A DNA stretch of 39,063 nucleotides, taken from positions 1 to 39,063 of the forward strand of contig CANQLT010000015.1 of assembly GCA_947624775.1 (NCBI GenBank), given 5' to 3'. A model generated the notes under the pieces. It was not told the DNA's origin. It did no database searches and saw only the letters and a list, made by a program, of their open reading frames with translations. The position numbers were made by a program, and so were the translations under genes. Below, one piece after another: positions 6,412 through 16,244 of this stretch. The DNA is from an uncultured Monoglobus sp. (GTDB lineage Bacteria > Bacillota > Clostridia > Monoglobales > Monoglobaceae). Within the stretch, counting starts at the first letter, position 1. Each line of letters begins with the position of its first letter.

Positions 6412-6429
6412 TCTTATCTCTTTGAGAAC
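6412..6429. other. attR, right attachment core overlapping the end of rpsI
   Basis: Identical to 484-501. It covers the last rpsI codons (FSKR) and the stop codon, so recombination regenerates an intact rpsI end. Confidence 0.85.
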
Positions 6430-6809
6430 TGGGGAGCGCGGCGGGCTGCTTTGAGTCCGTACTTCTTTCTCTCCTTCATTCTCGGGTCGCGGGTGAGGTA
6501 TCCGGCCGCCTTGAGGACGGGTCTGAACTCCTCGTCTACCTCGAGCAGCGCTCTTGAAATGCCGTGGCGGATAGCTCCGGCCTGGCCTGTGAAGCCGCCG
6601 CCGCTCACGTTTACCAGAACGTCGAACTTGCCGAGCGTCTTGGTGGCGTCCAGAGGCTGACGAACAACGACTTTGAGGGTCTCAAGACCGAAATAGTCGT
6701 CGATATCTCTCTTGTTTATAGTGATTTTTCCTGTGCCGGGCACCAGTCTAACCCTGGCAACAGAACTCTTTCTTCTGCCTGTTCCGTAATATTGTACTGA
6801 ATCTGCCAT
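6414..6809 (-). CDS. rpsI: 30S ribosomal protein S9
   Basis: This 131-aa protein has the standard S9 features: [16 protein letters not shown] at the N-terminus, the [15 protein letters not shown] segment in the middle, and the basic tail ending FSKR that reaches the ribosomal P site. It lies 20 bp downstream of rplM in the conserved L13-S9 operon. Its 3' end is the integration target of the adjacent mobile element; the duplicated core keeps the coding sequence and stop codon unchanged. No sign of damage. Confidence 0.98.
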   Translation of the reverse strand: MADSVQYYGTGRRKSSVARVRLVPGTGKITINKRDIDDYFGLETLKVVVRQPLDATKTLGKFDVLVNVSGGGFTGQAGAIRHGISRALLEVDEEFRPVLKAAGYLTRDPRMKERKKYGLKAARRAPQFSKR

Positions 6810-6829
6810 AATTATCTAAGTCCCCTTTC

Positions 6830-7264
6830 TTAAAACTCGCGCGTCCACTCGACCGGAGTCTGAGCGGCGTGCTCGTGGCTGTCGCCTGCGTAAATTCTCA
6901 GCTTTTTAAGCGCCTTGCGGCCCAGAGTGTTGTGCGGGATCATGCCCGACACAGCGAGTTCCATAGCCTTCTCGGGTCTCTTTTCCATCAGTTCCTTGTA
7001 GGACACCTCTTTTAAGTGGCCGATATAGCCGGTGTGTCTGTACCACTTTTTCTGCTGGAGCTTGTTGCCTGTGAGGACAGCGTCCTTGGCGTTGATTATG
7101 ATAACATATTCGCCGCAGTCAACGCCCGGTGTGTACTCGGGACGGTGCTTGCCTCTGAGGATCGTGGCGGCCTGCGCCGCTACTCTTCCGAGAGGCTTGC
7201 CGGCAGCGTTGATAACGTACCATTTCTTCTCGATTTCATCGGCCTTTGCCATGAATGTTGACAT
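6830..7264 (-). CDS. rplM: 50S ribosomal protein L13
   Basis: This 144-aa protein is standard length for L13, with MSTFMAKADEIEKKWYVI at the start, the AAGKPLGRVAAQAA segment and a VSGMIPHNTLGRKAL motif. L13 is an early-assembly protein of the large subunit. The ATG at 7264 follows a strong AGGAGG site. It is the first gene of the rplM-rpsI operon, whose promoter lies about 80 bp upstream. Confidence 0.98.
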   Translation of the reverse strand: MSTFMAKADEIEKKWYVINAAGKPLGRVAAQAATILRGKHRPEYTPGVDCGEYVIIINAKDAVLTGNKLQQKKWYRHTGYIGHLKEVSYKELMEKRPEKAMELAVSGMIPHNTLGRKALKKLRIYAGDSHEHAAQTPVEWTREF

Positions 7265-7342
7265 AGTAATGAATTCCTCCTAAATATATAATAGTTAATT
7301 ATCTTACAAAATTTTGGCGTCTTTCTCAAAACGTACCTTGCT

Positions 7343-7371
7343 ATTATAATACGGGTTTGATACTTTGTCAA
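7343..7371 (-). promoter_or_regulatory. Promoter of the rplM-rpsI operon
   Basis: On the minus strand TTGACA (7371-7366) and TATAAT (7348-7343) match consensus with 17-bp spacing. About 70 nt of AT-rich leader separates it from rplM. An L13-type autoregulatory leader could occupy this space, but I cannot identify its conserved fold by eye. Confidence 0.82.
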
Positions 7372-7593
7372 GCACTTTTTTCAAAAAATTAATTTAGATA
7401 ATTATAAGCTCTCGTTTTCGGCTGTTTTCTTTGAAATACTCGCGTATACTCACGCGCCATTTACAATTTTGTGCAACATGCCCAAAGCCGCATATTGACT
7501 TTTCGTGTCAAAAAACGCACGTTTCGTGTCATAGGTGTTGAAATATTTCAGGTTTTAATGTATGACTATATATGGAGATTTGTACCCAGTGGG
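7372..7593. other. Intergenic, no gene seen
   Basis: AT-rich spacer between the rplM promoter and the dispersed repeat. No coding frame or RNA gene was recognised. Confidence 0.4.
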
Positions 7594-7916
7594 GAGGCGG
7601 ATATGGGCTTCCCCTTGAGGGGAAGCTGTCACCGAAGGTGACTGATGAGGTGGTCTAATCACTATTCGCTAATCGCTAATCACTATGTTGACACCTCATC
7701 CGGCTTTTTGCCCGTTCGGGCAAAAACCCACCTTCCCCTCAAGGGGAAGGCAAAACAGGCTCGCACCTTCGGAGGGCGAGGCAAATTCGGATAGGCTCCC
7801 CTTCCGAAGGAGGGGGAGCTGGCGGCGGAGCCGGCTGAGGGGGTGGCCTCTTCCACTCCACCCCTTCCACCGCTGTCGCGGTCCCCCTCCCCCACCTTGC
7901 GGCAGGGGAGGCAGAA
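7594..7916. repeat. Hairpin-rich dispersed intergenic repeat, copy A
   Basis: A mosaic of perfect hairpins: 7608-7625 (CTTCCCC/GGGGAAG), 7628-7642 (GTCACC/GGTGAC), an outer pair GATGAGGTG (7644-7652) with CACCTCATC (7692-7700), 7704-7725 (TTTTTGCCCG/CGGGCAAAAA) and 7731-7750. The block 7861-7913 recurs at 13959-14011 with one mismatch. Such modular hairpin repeats are common between genes in gut Clostridia genomes and behave like miniature non-autonomous elements. No protein is encoded. Confidence 0.75.
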
Positions 7917-8091
7917 ATTTGAAAATAATAAACCTAATATAAGCCTGCAAATAAAAAGTCAATAGGAAAATGAAAAAATATAAAAAAGATTTATGCAGAA
8001 AGAAAGACACCGAAAAAAGACCGCCGCGGCACGCCGGTCTGGTAGAGATTAAAGGTATATTTACTCTGACGCAGGCAAAGAGGTTTTTAAT

Positions 8092-11000
8092 ATAAAAAAC
8101 TTTAAGAAGGGCGATCGGGATTTTACTCACGGTCGCTATGGCGGTGTCGCTTGTGCCGGGATTTGTGCTGACGGCTTCGGCGGAGGGGCACGGACTTTCG
8201 GGCGAGGGCACGCAGGTGAGCCCGTATATCATCTCAAACAGGGATGAGTTTATCGTGTTCCGCGACTATGTTAACAGCGGCAACACCTGCGAAAACATGT
8301 ATTTCAAGATGACGAACTCCGTCGATCTTGAAGGCAGCGACAAAAATCAGCATACACCTATCGGCAGTCCCGACGTACCGTTTAAGGGTCATTTCGACGG
8401 CGCGAACCACGGCGTGCTCGGAATATACATATCACAAAAAGCGGTGAACGACAAGGGACTGTTCGGATGTATCGGCGAGGGCGGCTCGGTCAAAAACCTG
8501 ACCGTAAGAGGATACATCCAGGCGGATAAATATATCGGCGGTATAGCGGGATCGAGCTACGGAACGATTGAAAACTGTACAAACTATTTCTCTTTACAGC
8601 TACACTGCTTACCTCTCTAAGCGTCCCGGCGGATATGTGGGCGGAATTACCGGCTATAGCACATCGGATATAATCAACTGCGCCAATTTCGGCACTGTCG
8701 ACGCTAACAATGACTCTTCTGATGGCAATTTTGGCGGTATCGCAGGACAAAGCAATGGCGGAAATATATTGAATTGCTACAATACCGCCATGGTCAGAAG
8801 CGGATTTAAGATGATTGTCAGGGATTACTTCCACAAGATAGCGGGAATTGCGGGGTATAAGTATAACGGAATAATAAAAAACTGTTACAATACCGGAAGT
8901 GTTGCCGGATCCTGCCGTCCGGACGACGGCCAACCCGCCGGAATAACATCATACTTCGACGAGAACAGCAGAGTGGAAAACTGTTATAACACCGGCACTA
9001 TAGTGAAGCAGGACGAATTAGTCGGATACGGTGACAGCAAAAACGTTGCCAACGGCCCCTACAGAAGTCAGGAAACGGTAATTAACTGTTTCTATCTCAA
9101 CAAAAGGCCGCGTGACAAATTTGCCACACAGCTGCAGCTCGCGGACTTCCTGAAGCCGGAAACACTGAATGCGCTGAACCAAAACAACGTTAATGCCGAG
9201 CGGGGCAAGAGCCCGCTCCTCGATACGCCGCTGTTTGTAAACAATCCGGAAACGTTTTACGGCAGCGGAACAGAGGACGACCCGTATATTATCAAAAACG
9301 CGCACTCCCTCGCGGCCTTTCGTGATTTTGTCAACAGCGGCAACGATTGCTCCGGCACATACGCGCGTCTTGACGCAAATATAGATATATCGCTGCTGTG
9401 CGGCGAAAGGGTGTACGACGGAAACAGCAGCTCTCCGAAGGAGGTTTTATGGACCCCCATAGGCTCGGATAATACCCCGTATAACGGACACTTCGACGGC
9501 AACGGATACACGATCAGCAATATTTACAAGTCAAGCACCTCCGACCGGGGCCTGTTCGGAACCGTCGGCAGCAACGCCGTGATAGAAGGCCTGAGCGTAA
9601 ACGGAAGCACTTGGTGCAACGGAACGATCAACGGCGGAATAGCGGCGAAGTGCTCGGGAAAGATAACAAACTGCTATACCAACGTGTTCTTTTCAAGCGA
9701 TTCCTCCCGCGAAAGCGGCGGCATCGCGGGCATTCTCAAAAGCGGCGGCATTATAACGAACTGCTACAGCGTCGGCAAGCCTCAAATGGTCAACGGCTCG
9801 GGCGGCTTGGTCGGTGAAATGGAGGGCGGCTCCAAGCTGTCAGATTCGTACTTCTACAACACCGTTATAGGCACGGGCATCTACTTCGGACGCATCGCCT
9901 ATATCAGGGCCGCTTCGGCTGTGATAAACAACTGCTATTGGCTGGAGGACTCGACCCACTACAGAATACCCGGCCACGGCGTTATACAGGGCGACGAAAG
10001 CGGTATACAGTCGCTTAAAAAAGACGATTTCATAAATCTGGCGGAGTCTCTGAACAGCAGCGTGTGGTCCGACTCAGCCTTGGGCAGACCCCAGCTGCGC
10101 GAGAATACCGAGACTGTGTTCCTTGGAACAGGCACCGAGGATGATCCGTACATTATCAGCAGCGCCGCGTTGTTTGAGCGTTTCCGCAATCATATTGAGG
10201 AAATCGGCGGAGGCATGGGCGAGTACTTTAAGATAACCGCCGATATAGACCTGTCGTCAGCATACGGCGAGGGAAAGCTGTCTTGGATTCCCATAAGCAC
10301 CGCGTTTGACGGCACTCTCGACGGCGGCGGACACACGATAAGCGGATTTTATATAAACGACCAAATAACGACCGATCCTTACAAGGGTCTGTTCAGCCAT
10401 ATAAGCGAGAGCGGAGCGGTCAAAAATCTGACGCTCACAGGCTCGATAAACTGCCGCGGAGATTATATCGGCGGCATCGCGGGCGAATGTCTGGGCTCGA
10501 TAACCGACTGCCGCAGCGGCGTGAACATCACCGCGGCCGGATCATATGTCGGCGGCATCGTCGGAAAATACGGCAGCAAGCCGCTGTCTGGCTGCAGCGT
10601 TTTCTCTAAGGACGGCAATCCTCCGGACGGCATCGCGGCGAGCGGCGACCATATCGGCGGCATCGTGGGCACCACGGACGCGGTTGTAACAAACTGCGAG
10701 GTTTCCGTGCCGGTAAGCGGCGTGACCTATGTCGGCGGCATTATCGGCGACTCTGAAATCTCCGCGATAGCAAACTGCGGCGTTTCGGCAGACGTGAGCG
10801 GCGGCACCAACGTCGGCGGCATCGCGGGACTGAGCATGGGCGGAACGATATCCAACAGCTATTTATCCACAGGCGTGAATGTCAGCGGCGACGCAAACGT
10901 CGGCGGTATCGTCGGAAACGCGGCCGACAGACCGCTCAGCATAAGGAGAGAGGTACATATATCAAACTGCTACACCGCGGGCGGAGGCACTATAAGCTCG

Positions 11001-13828
11001 GCCAAGGGCGACAACACCGGCGGCATTGTGGGCACCTTGAAAAATTATCTTTCGACAATAGAGAACTGCAACAACACGACGTTATAGTCGGATAGTTTGA
11101 AACCAATCCGGACACTCTCGCCTCATCGGTAATAAAGAGCTGCCTGAATATGGGCAGCGTGAGCGCAAATGATATGTCGAGCGGCTTGGGCGCCGTGGCG
11201 GGCGGCAGCGGAACCGACGACAGCAGGATAATCAATTGCTTCTACCTCGAGGGGCTCGGCGCCGAGCGGCGTCGGCTTCGGAGGCACGGGAACGCCCGAA
11301 GCGAAAACCGCCGACGAGCTCAGGAGCGGCGCGGTGGCGCATATGCTCCAAGACGGCGGCGCCGTTCCGATATGGGGCCAGACAATAGGCGAGGACGATC
11401 ATCCAATCTTGTCGGATATGATAACCAAAAAGGTTCTGAAAGTGACATTCGTGACCGACGACAACAAAGAGTACGCCGTAAACTATGTGAACTACGGCGG
11501 AACCGTAACGCCTCCGACCGCTCCGACAAACGACGGATATATCTTCAACATGTGGGCGATAAACGGCGATCAATATAAATTCACGGCGGACACGCCGATA
11601 ACAGGCGACATGACGGTATATGCGGTAGGCCGCGCTCCCTACGGCGGCGAGGGCAAGGAGATAACCTTAAACGCCGTGTACGGCGACGGAATAACCGAGG
11701 ACCTGTCAAAGCACATGTCATACAAAAACGGAGACAGTGCGAAGGATAAGTTCATATACACGATATCGAGCGACAACAGCATAGGCGCCGAGATCAACGG
11801 AGATATGCTCATAGTGCCCGCGGACACGGGTAACGGAAACTACGCGCTGACGATAAACGCGGTCGAAAAGACGCCGAACTTCTCTCTTATGAGCGTTGAG
11901 GATTACGGAACGCAAGCCGTGACGCTGAACGTGAGGATCACGATAGCGCCGCGCGCGTCAAGCGTGACGGCGGGAGCGGCAAAAACCGCGGTATACGGCG
12001 GCACGCTCTATCTCGCGGCACAAGTTTCAAGAGCGAGCTCCGGTGTGAGCCTTGCCGCGGAGCAGGATACGGTCGACTTCTACGTTGGAAACACCCTGCT
12101 GGGCACGGCTGAGGTTAAATATGACAGCGGCCTCAAGGACAGCGGATATGTGATACTTGAAACAAAGGCCGACAAGAGGCTCAAAATAGGAGAAAACCAA
12201 GTAACAGCCAATTACGGCGGAAGCATAAACCTGGCAGGAAGCGGCAGCAACACCGTGACGGTGACAATGACCCAAAAGCCGCTTGAATACGCGACATTCG
12301 CGGCAAGCAAGATATTCGACGGAACACCCGACACAAACGTGACGCTCACCCCGAGCAACATAGGCGACGACAACGTGACGATGGCGGCCAAGGGCGCTTT
12401 TGCCTCGGCCGAGGCGGGAGACTACAGCTCGGTCAACCTCTCGGATATCACGATAGGCGGTGCCGACGCGGAGTATTACACGGCTGAAACGCCAAAGGAA
12501 AACGCGCCGCTATCGGCAGCGGCTCACATTATCCCCGCGAGCGGAGAGACAAGCGTGACAATGCCCGACTATCTGTGCGGCGGAGCTGACGCGGCGGAAT
12601 AATGATAAGCGGAGACATGAATATAAGGGCGATAGCCGTAAAGAAAGGCTGCGCGAACAGCGCCGTATTCGAGGCGGAATACACGGTCAAAAAGGCGACG
12701 CCCACTCCGACAGCAATACCGACAGCCGCTCCTACCGCGGCGCCGACAAATACGCCAACCGAAACACCCGTTGTAACACCCGCGCCCGGAACCACCGAAG
12801 CACCGGCAACTCTGCCTCCCGCAGCGACTGAAACACCAGTTGTAACGCCCGAGCCCGGAACCACTGAGGCGCCGGCAACTCTGCCTCCCGAGGCGACCGA
12901 AACACCAGTTGTAATGCCCGAGCCCGGAACCACTGAGGCGCCGGCAACTCTGCCTCCCGAGGCCACTGAAACACCCGTTGTAACACCCGCGCCCGGAACC
13001 ACCGAAGCGCCGGCAACTCTGCCTCCCGCGGCTACGGGAACACCGATACCCACGCTGCCGCCCGCGACGGAAACAACGCCCGAAAGAGCGGTTCTGTCTC
13101 CGGGAATCGTAACGGGCAGAGCGGGTGACACGGTTGACATGCCGATATACGTATACAGCGAAAACACGGTGACGAGTTACCGCGTAACGGTTGACCATGA
13201 CAGCGAGATATTCGAATATGAGTCGGTAATACCTCCCGAGGGAATCGCGGCGTCGGCTGTGTCGGTATCGGCGTCAGACGGCAAAGTGACAATAAGATAT
13301 TCGGGCGAAAATCTTATGAGCGACGAGCTGTGCCGGATCAAACTCAGAGCGAAAGCTCAGGCGTCCGGCGGCGAATACGGAATAACGGTGAGCGACGCGG
13401 CAATAAAGACCGAAAACTCGCAAATTGATGAGATCGTGGTATGGGACGGATATATAAACCTGAGCTCGGCAGACACAAAGGTGATCGCCGACGCGCTGCT
13501 GTGCGACTCGGAGCAAAACGTGCTTTACGACACGAGCGGTATAAGCGGAGACATAACGGCGTACATCTTCATAGATGAAGTATATGACACGCCCGCAGAC
13601 GGTTCGGGAATGGACGCATCGTTCATACTGGCGTTCTACGACGCGGAAGGCGCGCTTGTCAAAGCGGACATAACCGACGCGGACATTGTGGAACTTGTGA
13701 ACGAGGACGAGGCGATCACAAAAGAAATAAGCATACCGCAAGACGCCGGGATCGAAAGCTTCAAACTGATGGTATGGGACAACACCGACACCATGACCCC
13801 CTTAGCCGAACCGGTTTCGGTATTCTAA
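8092..13828 (+). pseudogene. Broken GLUG-repeat surface protein with PT-rich stalk
   Basis: One large exported protein gene is split over several frames. A signal peptide is readable (hydrophobic LTVAMAVSLVPGFVL before TASAEG), but its expected ATG at 8092 reads ATA behind AAAGAGG, and an extra G near 8110 shifts the frame. Further frame changes occur near 8600, 11090, 11260 and 12600. The translated pieces share GLUG-like repeats (GGIAG/GGIVG with NCYNTG-type turns) up to about 11250, repeat-rich domains to about 12540, an AIAVKKG-type FN3-like piece, a Thr/Pro stalk, a cohesin-like domain (GRAGDTVDMPIYV, about 13100-13480) and a terminal domain ending VWDNTDTMTPLAEPVSVF. No sortase motif is present. 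Neighbouring genes are intact, so real decay is likelier than poor sequence. Individual pieces might still be translated. Confidence 0.8.
12761..13036 (+). repeat. Four tandem 69-bp repeats encoding a Pro/Thr stalk
   Basis: Units start at 12761, 12830, 12899 and 12968. Each encodes 23 residues of the pattern ETPVVTPxPGTTEAPATLPP. They are nearly identical at the DNA level. This is a typical wall-spanning, possibly glycosylated linker within the surface protein remnant. Confidence 0.9.
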
Positions 13829-13839
13829 AACAATAAAAT

Positions 13840-14011
13840 AAGGCTCCCCTTCCTTTAGGAGGGGGAGCTGCCAACGTAGAGACTAGGAATATCTCACGGT
13901 TTATATTAGGCTCGCCCCCTTGGGGAGAGCTGTCGGCGAAGCCAACTGAGAGTGGTAACCCCTTCCACCGCTGTCGCGGTCCCCCTCCCCCACCTTACGG
14001 CAGGGGAGGCA
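13840..14011. repeat. Hairpin-rich dispersed intergenic repeat, copy B
   Basis: The block 13959-14011 equals 7861-7913 except for one base. The left module (GGCTCCCCTTC with GGAGGGGGAGCTG, from about 13842) also recurs in copy A near 7794. The two copies flank the surface-protein pseudogene in the same orientation. Confidence 0.75.
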
Positions 14012-14040
14012 AACGGGCGTCCCCTTCCACCACTGACACA

Positions 14041-14075
14041 AACGGCCCTCCCCAAAAGGGGAAGGGCCGTTTTGT
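14041..14075 (+). terminator. Strong hairpin terminator
   Basis: AACGGCCCTCCCC pairs with GGGGAAGGGCCGTT (one bulged A) across an AAAA loop, followed by TTTGT. It closes the transcript of the surface-protein region. The rest of 14076-14189 shows no gene. Confidence 0.7.
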
Positions 14076-14189
14076 CATATCAAATTATTTTGAATAATTT
14101 TTGCAAACTTAGCACTGTCCAAGACCCATAACTTGAGCGCGCGAAAGATTGGTATAAGATAAAGTTATTAATTTGTTTACAAATACTGC

Positions 14190-14218
14190 TTGATTGAAAC
14201 ACCTCGGTATTATATAAT
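14190..14218 (+). promoter_or_regulatory. Promoter of the moxR operon
   Basis: TTGATT (14190-14195) and TATAAT (14213-14218) are separated by 17 bp, 37 bp before the proposed moxR start. Confidence 0.7.
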
Positions 14219-14255
14219 AGATTTAACACATGAACGAATATATGGAGGTATTGCC

Positions 14256-15209
14256 TTGATCGAACAAAAAGACTTAAAAAGCGGCTGCCTCGCGGCGCTT
14301 GACGCGGTGAACAGAATAATAATCGGCAAAGAGGACAAGACCCGAGAGATCCTGCTGGCGTTTCTGGCGGACGGCCACATAATGCTGGAGGACATTCCCG
14401 GAGTGGGCAAGACCACGCTGGCGGTGGCCTTCTCAAAGGCTCTCGGCCTTGAGTGCCGCAGGGTGCAGTTTACGCCCGACGTTATGCCGTCAGACCTGAC
14501 CGGATTTTCGGTGTTCAACCCCAAGGACCGAGATTTTGTCTATCACCCGGGCAGCGTGTTCTGCAACCTGCTGCTTGCCGACGAGATCAACCGCACCTCT
14601 CCCAAAACCCAGTCGGCGCTGCTGGAGGTCATGGAGGAGCGCCGCGTGACCGCTGAGGGCGTGACACGCGACGTGCCCGAGCCGTTTCTGGTAATAGCGA
14701 CCCAAAATCCATTCGGCAGCGCGGGTACCCAATATCTGCCCGACTCGCAGATCGACCGCTTTATGATCTCGATGACGATCGGATATCCCGACTATAAGAG
14801 CGAGCTTAAAATGGCTATGGAGGACGGCAGCGCGGACAAGCTCAAAAACTTGAGCCCCAGCCTCAGCCGTGATGAGCTGCTCGATATCCAAAAAGATGTG
14901 CAAAAGGTTTATATCAGCGACAAAATGTATGAATATATCCTGAACCTGGTGACCGCTACGCGGGACAGCCGCGCGATAAAGCACGGAGCGGGACCGAGAG
15001 CGACTCTGGCGCTTGTGAAAATGTCGAGAGCCGCGGCGTGGCTCGACGGACGCGATTTTGTGACGCCCGCCGACACCCTCGCGCAGTTCCCGTATGTGGT
15101 ACGCCACAGGATACGTTTAAGCTCTACGGAAAACGGCGCGCAAAAGGACGACGTGATCGCCGAAATCGCCTCGTCGATAAAAAAGCCACCGATGGGAGAG
15201 CGCGTATAA
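14256..15209 (+). CDS. MoxR-family AAA+ ATPase
   Basis: This 317-aa ATPase has Walker A (GVGKTT, about residues 49-54), Walker B (LLLADEINR, Asp109-Glu110), sensor 1 (ATQNPF) and the lid region of the MoxR group, full length for the family. MoxR proteins are chaperone-like and act with the DUF58 and transglutaminase products encoded beside them. The TTG at 14256 is chosen because GGAGG lies 7 nt upstream; a longer reading to 14190 would overlap the promoter. The downstream gene starts immediately after the stop codon, so the three genes form an operon. The client in this organism is unknown. Confidence 0.93.
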   Translation: MIEQKDLKSGCLAALDAVNRIIIGKEDKTREILLAFLADGHIMLEDIPGVGKTTLAVAFSKALGLECRRVQFTPDVMPSDLTGFSVFNPKDRDFVYHPGSVFCNLLLADEINRTSPKTQSALLEVMEERRVTAEGVTRDVPEPFLVIATQNPFGSAGTQYLPDSQIDRFMISMTIGYPDYKSELKMAMEDGSADKLKNLSPSLSRDELLDIQKDVQKVYISDKMYEYILNLVTATRDSRAIKHGAGPRATLALVKMSRAAAWLDGRDFVTPADTLAQFPYVVRHRIRLSSTENGAQKDDVIAEIASSIKKPPMGERV

Positions 15210-16244
15210 ATGAAAAAGATACTCTTGGTCCTGTTCGCCGCGGCGGCCTTTTATCTCGGCGGCGCGTACCGCTTCACTCCGCTGCTCGTTTTCGCGGCGG
15301 CGGTGATCCTGCTGCTGCCGACCATGTTCATACTGTCGCGGCGGCTTAGGAAAAAGACCGACGTTAGGTTTGCGTGCCCCGAATATTCCGCCGAAAAGGG
15401 CTCCGAGGCGGCCGTTTCTGTCATTTGCGAAAACGGCGGCTGGCTCCCGCTCACCCGATGCCTAGCGAATATTTCTGCGGCGTACCCGAACTCAAAGCCG
15501 AATAAAATAAAATTTCGAATCGGCGCGGACGCGAAATCGGAGCAGACAAAAGATATAGATATCAAAGCGCCCTACTGCGGACTTATCGAACTCAAAATCG
15601 AAAGGCTGCGGGTCTGCGACTGGCTGAATATTTTTGCCGCCCCCAAAAAATGCGGCGCGGTCTGCCGCGCGGCTGTTTATCCCAAGGAGCAAGAATTTGA
15701 CGTGAGCCTTGCGCCCTCGCAGGGCATGAGCGGTTTCGCCGAGCGCCCGGGGCTCCGCGGCGGCAGCGACACCGAGATAAAAAGCCTCAGAGAATACGAG
15801 CACGGCGACTCAGCGCGGCTGATACATCGGAACCTGAGCGCCAGAACAGGCGAGCTGTGGGTCAAGGAGCTTGAAAAGCAGGCGGACTTTATCGCCGAGC
15901 TTTATCTTAACATGAGCGGCGCGGACAGGACGGAGCCGCAGAAAACCGGCCTTTTCTACGAGGTTTTATCGGCTCTGACGGCGGGCCTTCTCAAAAACGC
16001 GGCCGCTGTACGCCTGTTTTACAAAAGCGGCGAAGAGCGCCGCCTCACCGCGCGGAGCCGCGAAGATATCCGCGCCGCGCTGCTTGAGCTCTACAAAACC
16101 GACCCCAAATCTTTCGGCGCGGCCGAGGCGCCGAGCGGAGGGCTCATGCTCGGCCTTGACTGCATTTTAAGCCGAGACGGAAAAACCATCAAAAAATTTA
16201 CCGCGGAGGACTTTGACGCCGAAAGCGGCGCTTTGGAAATTTAA
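15210..16244 (+). CDS. DUF58 domain-containing membrane protein
   Basis: This 344-aa protein has two hydrophobic segments near the N-terminus (about residues 3-47) and the DUF58 core near residues 190-220 (GGSDTEIKSLREYEHGDSAR). In most family members the core continues with HWK; here it reads HRN, a departure from the usual Trp. DUF58 proteins often carry a vWA-like fold and pair with MoxR ATPases. The start codon touches the moxR stop and the end overlaps the next gene, so translation is probably coupled. Molecular function is undefined. Confidence 0.88.
   Translation: MKKILLVLFAAAAFYLGGAYRFTPLLVFAAAVILLLPTMFILSRRLRKKTDVRFACPEYSAEKGSEAAVSVICENGGWLPLTRCLANISAAYPNSKPNKIKFRIGADAKSEQTKDIDIKAPYCGLIELKIERLRVCDWLNIFAAPKKCGAVCRAAVYPKEQEFDVSLAPSQGMSGFAERPGLRGGSDTEIKSLREYEHGDSARLIHRNLSARTGELWVKELEKQADFIAELYLNMSGADRTEPQKTGLFYEVLSALTAGLLKNAAAVRLFYKSGEERRLTARSREDIRAALLELYKTDPKSFGAAEAPSGGLMLGLDCILSRDGKTIKKFTAEDFDAESGALEI

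Larger units (their letters stand above)
484..6429. mobile_element. Integrative mobilizable element at the 3' end of rpsI
   Basis: The element is bounded by an 18-bp direct repeat (484-501 and 6412-6429), the right copy being the end of rpsI. Contents from left to right: a terminator-like hairpin, a decayed methyltransferase/DUF5655 chimera, a MOBQ relaxase, a hairpin array, oriT, two small minus-strand genes, an XRE regulator and a tyrosine integrase next to attR. No coupling protein or type IV secretion gene is present, so transfer would need a helper. It is visibly more AT-rich than the flanking chromosome, consistent with transfer. Use of ribosomal protein gene 3' ends as targets, including rpsI, is established for Firmicutes integrative elements. 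Boundaries come from the repeat, not from an empty-site comparison. Confidence 0.88.

Noticed and set aside
7594-7916. Possible CRISPR array, because of regularly appearing palindromes
   Set aside because: Hairpins differ in sequence and spacing; there are no identical repeats with unique spacers and no cas genes.
7970-8095. 41-codon frame starting MKKYKKDLCRKK before the surface gene
   Set aside because: It ends exactly where the surface gene's signal peptide should start, and has no good ribosome binding site or known similarity. An upstream leader peptide is possible but unsupported.
12529-13167. Long minus-strand frame with regular Gly/Val/Ala repeats
   Set aside because: It is the antisense reading of the four 69-bp Pro/Thr stalk repeats, with no ribosome binding site; periodicity comes from the plus-strand repeat.
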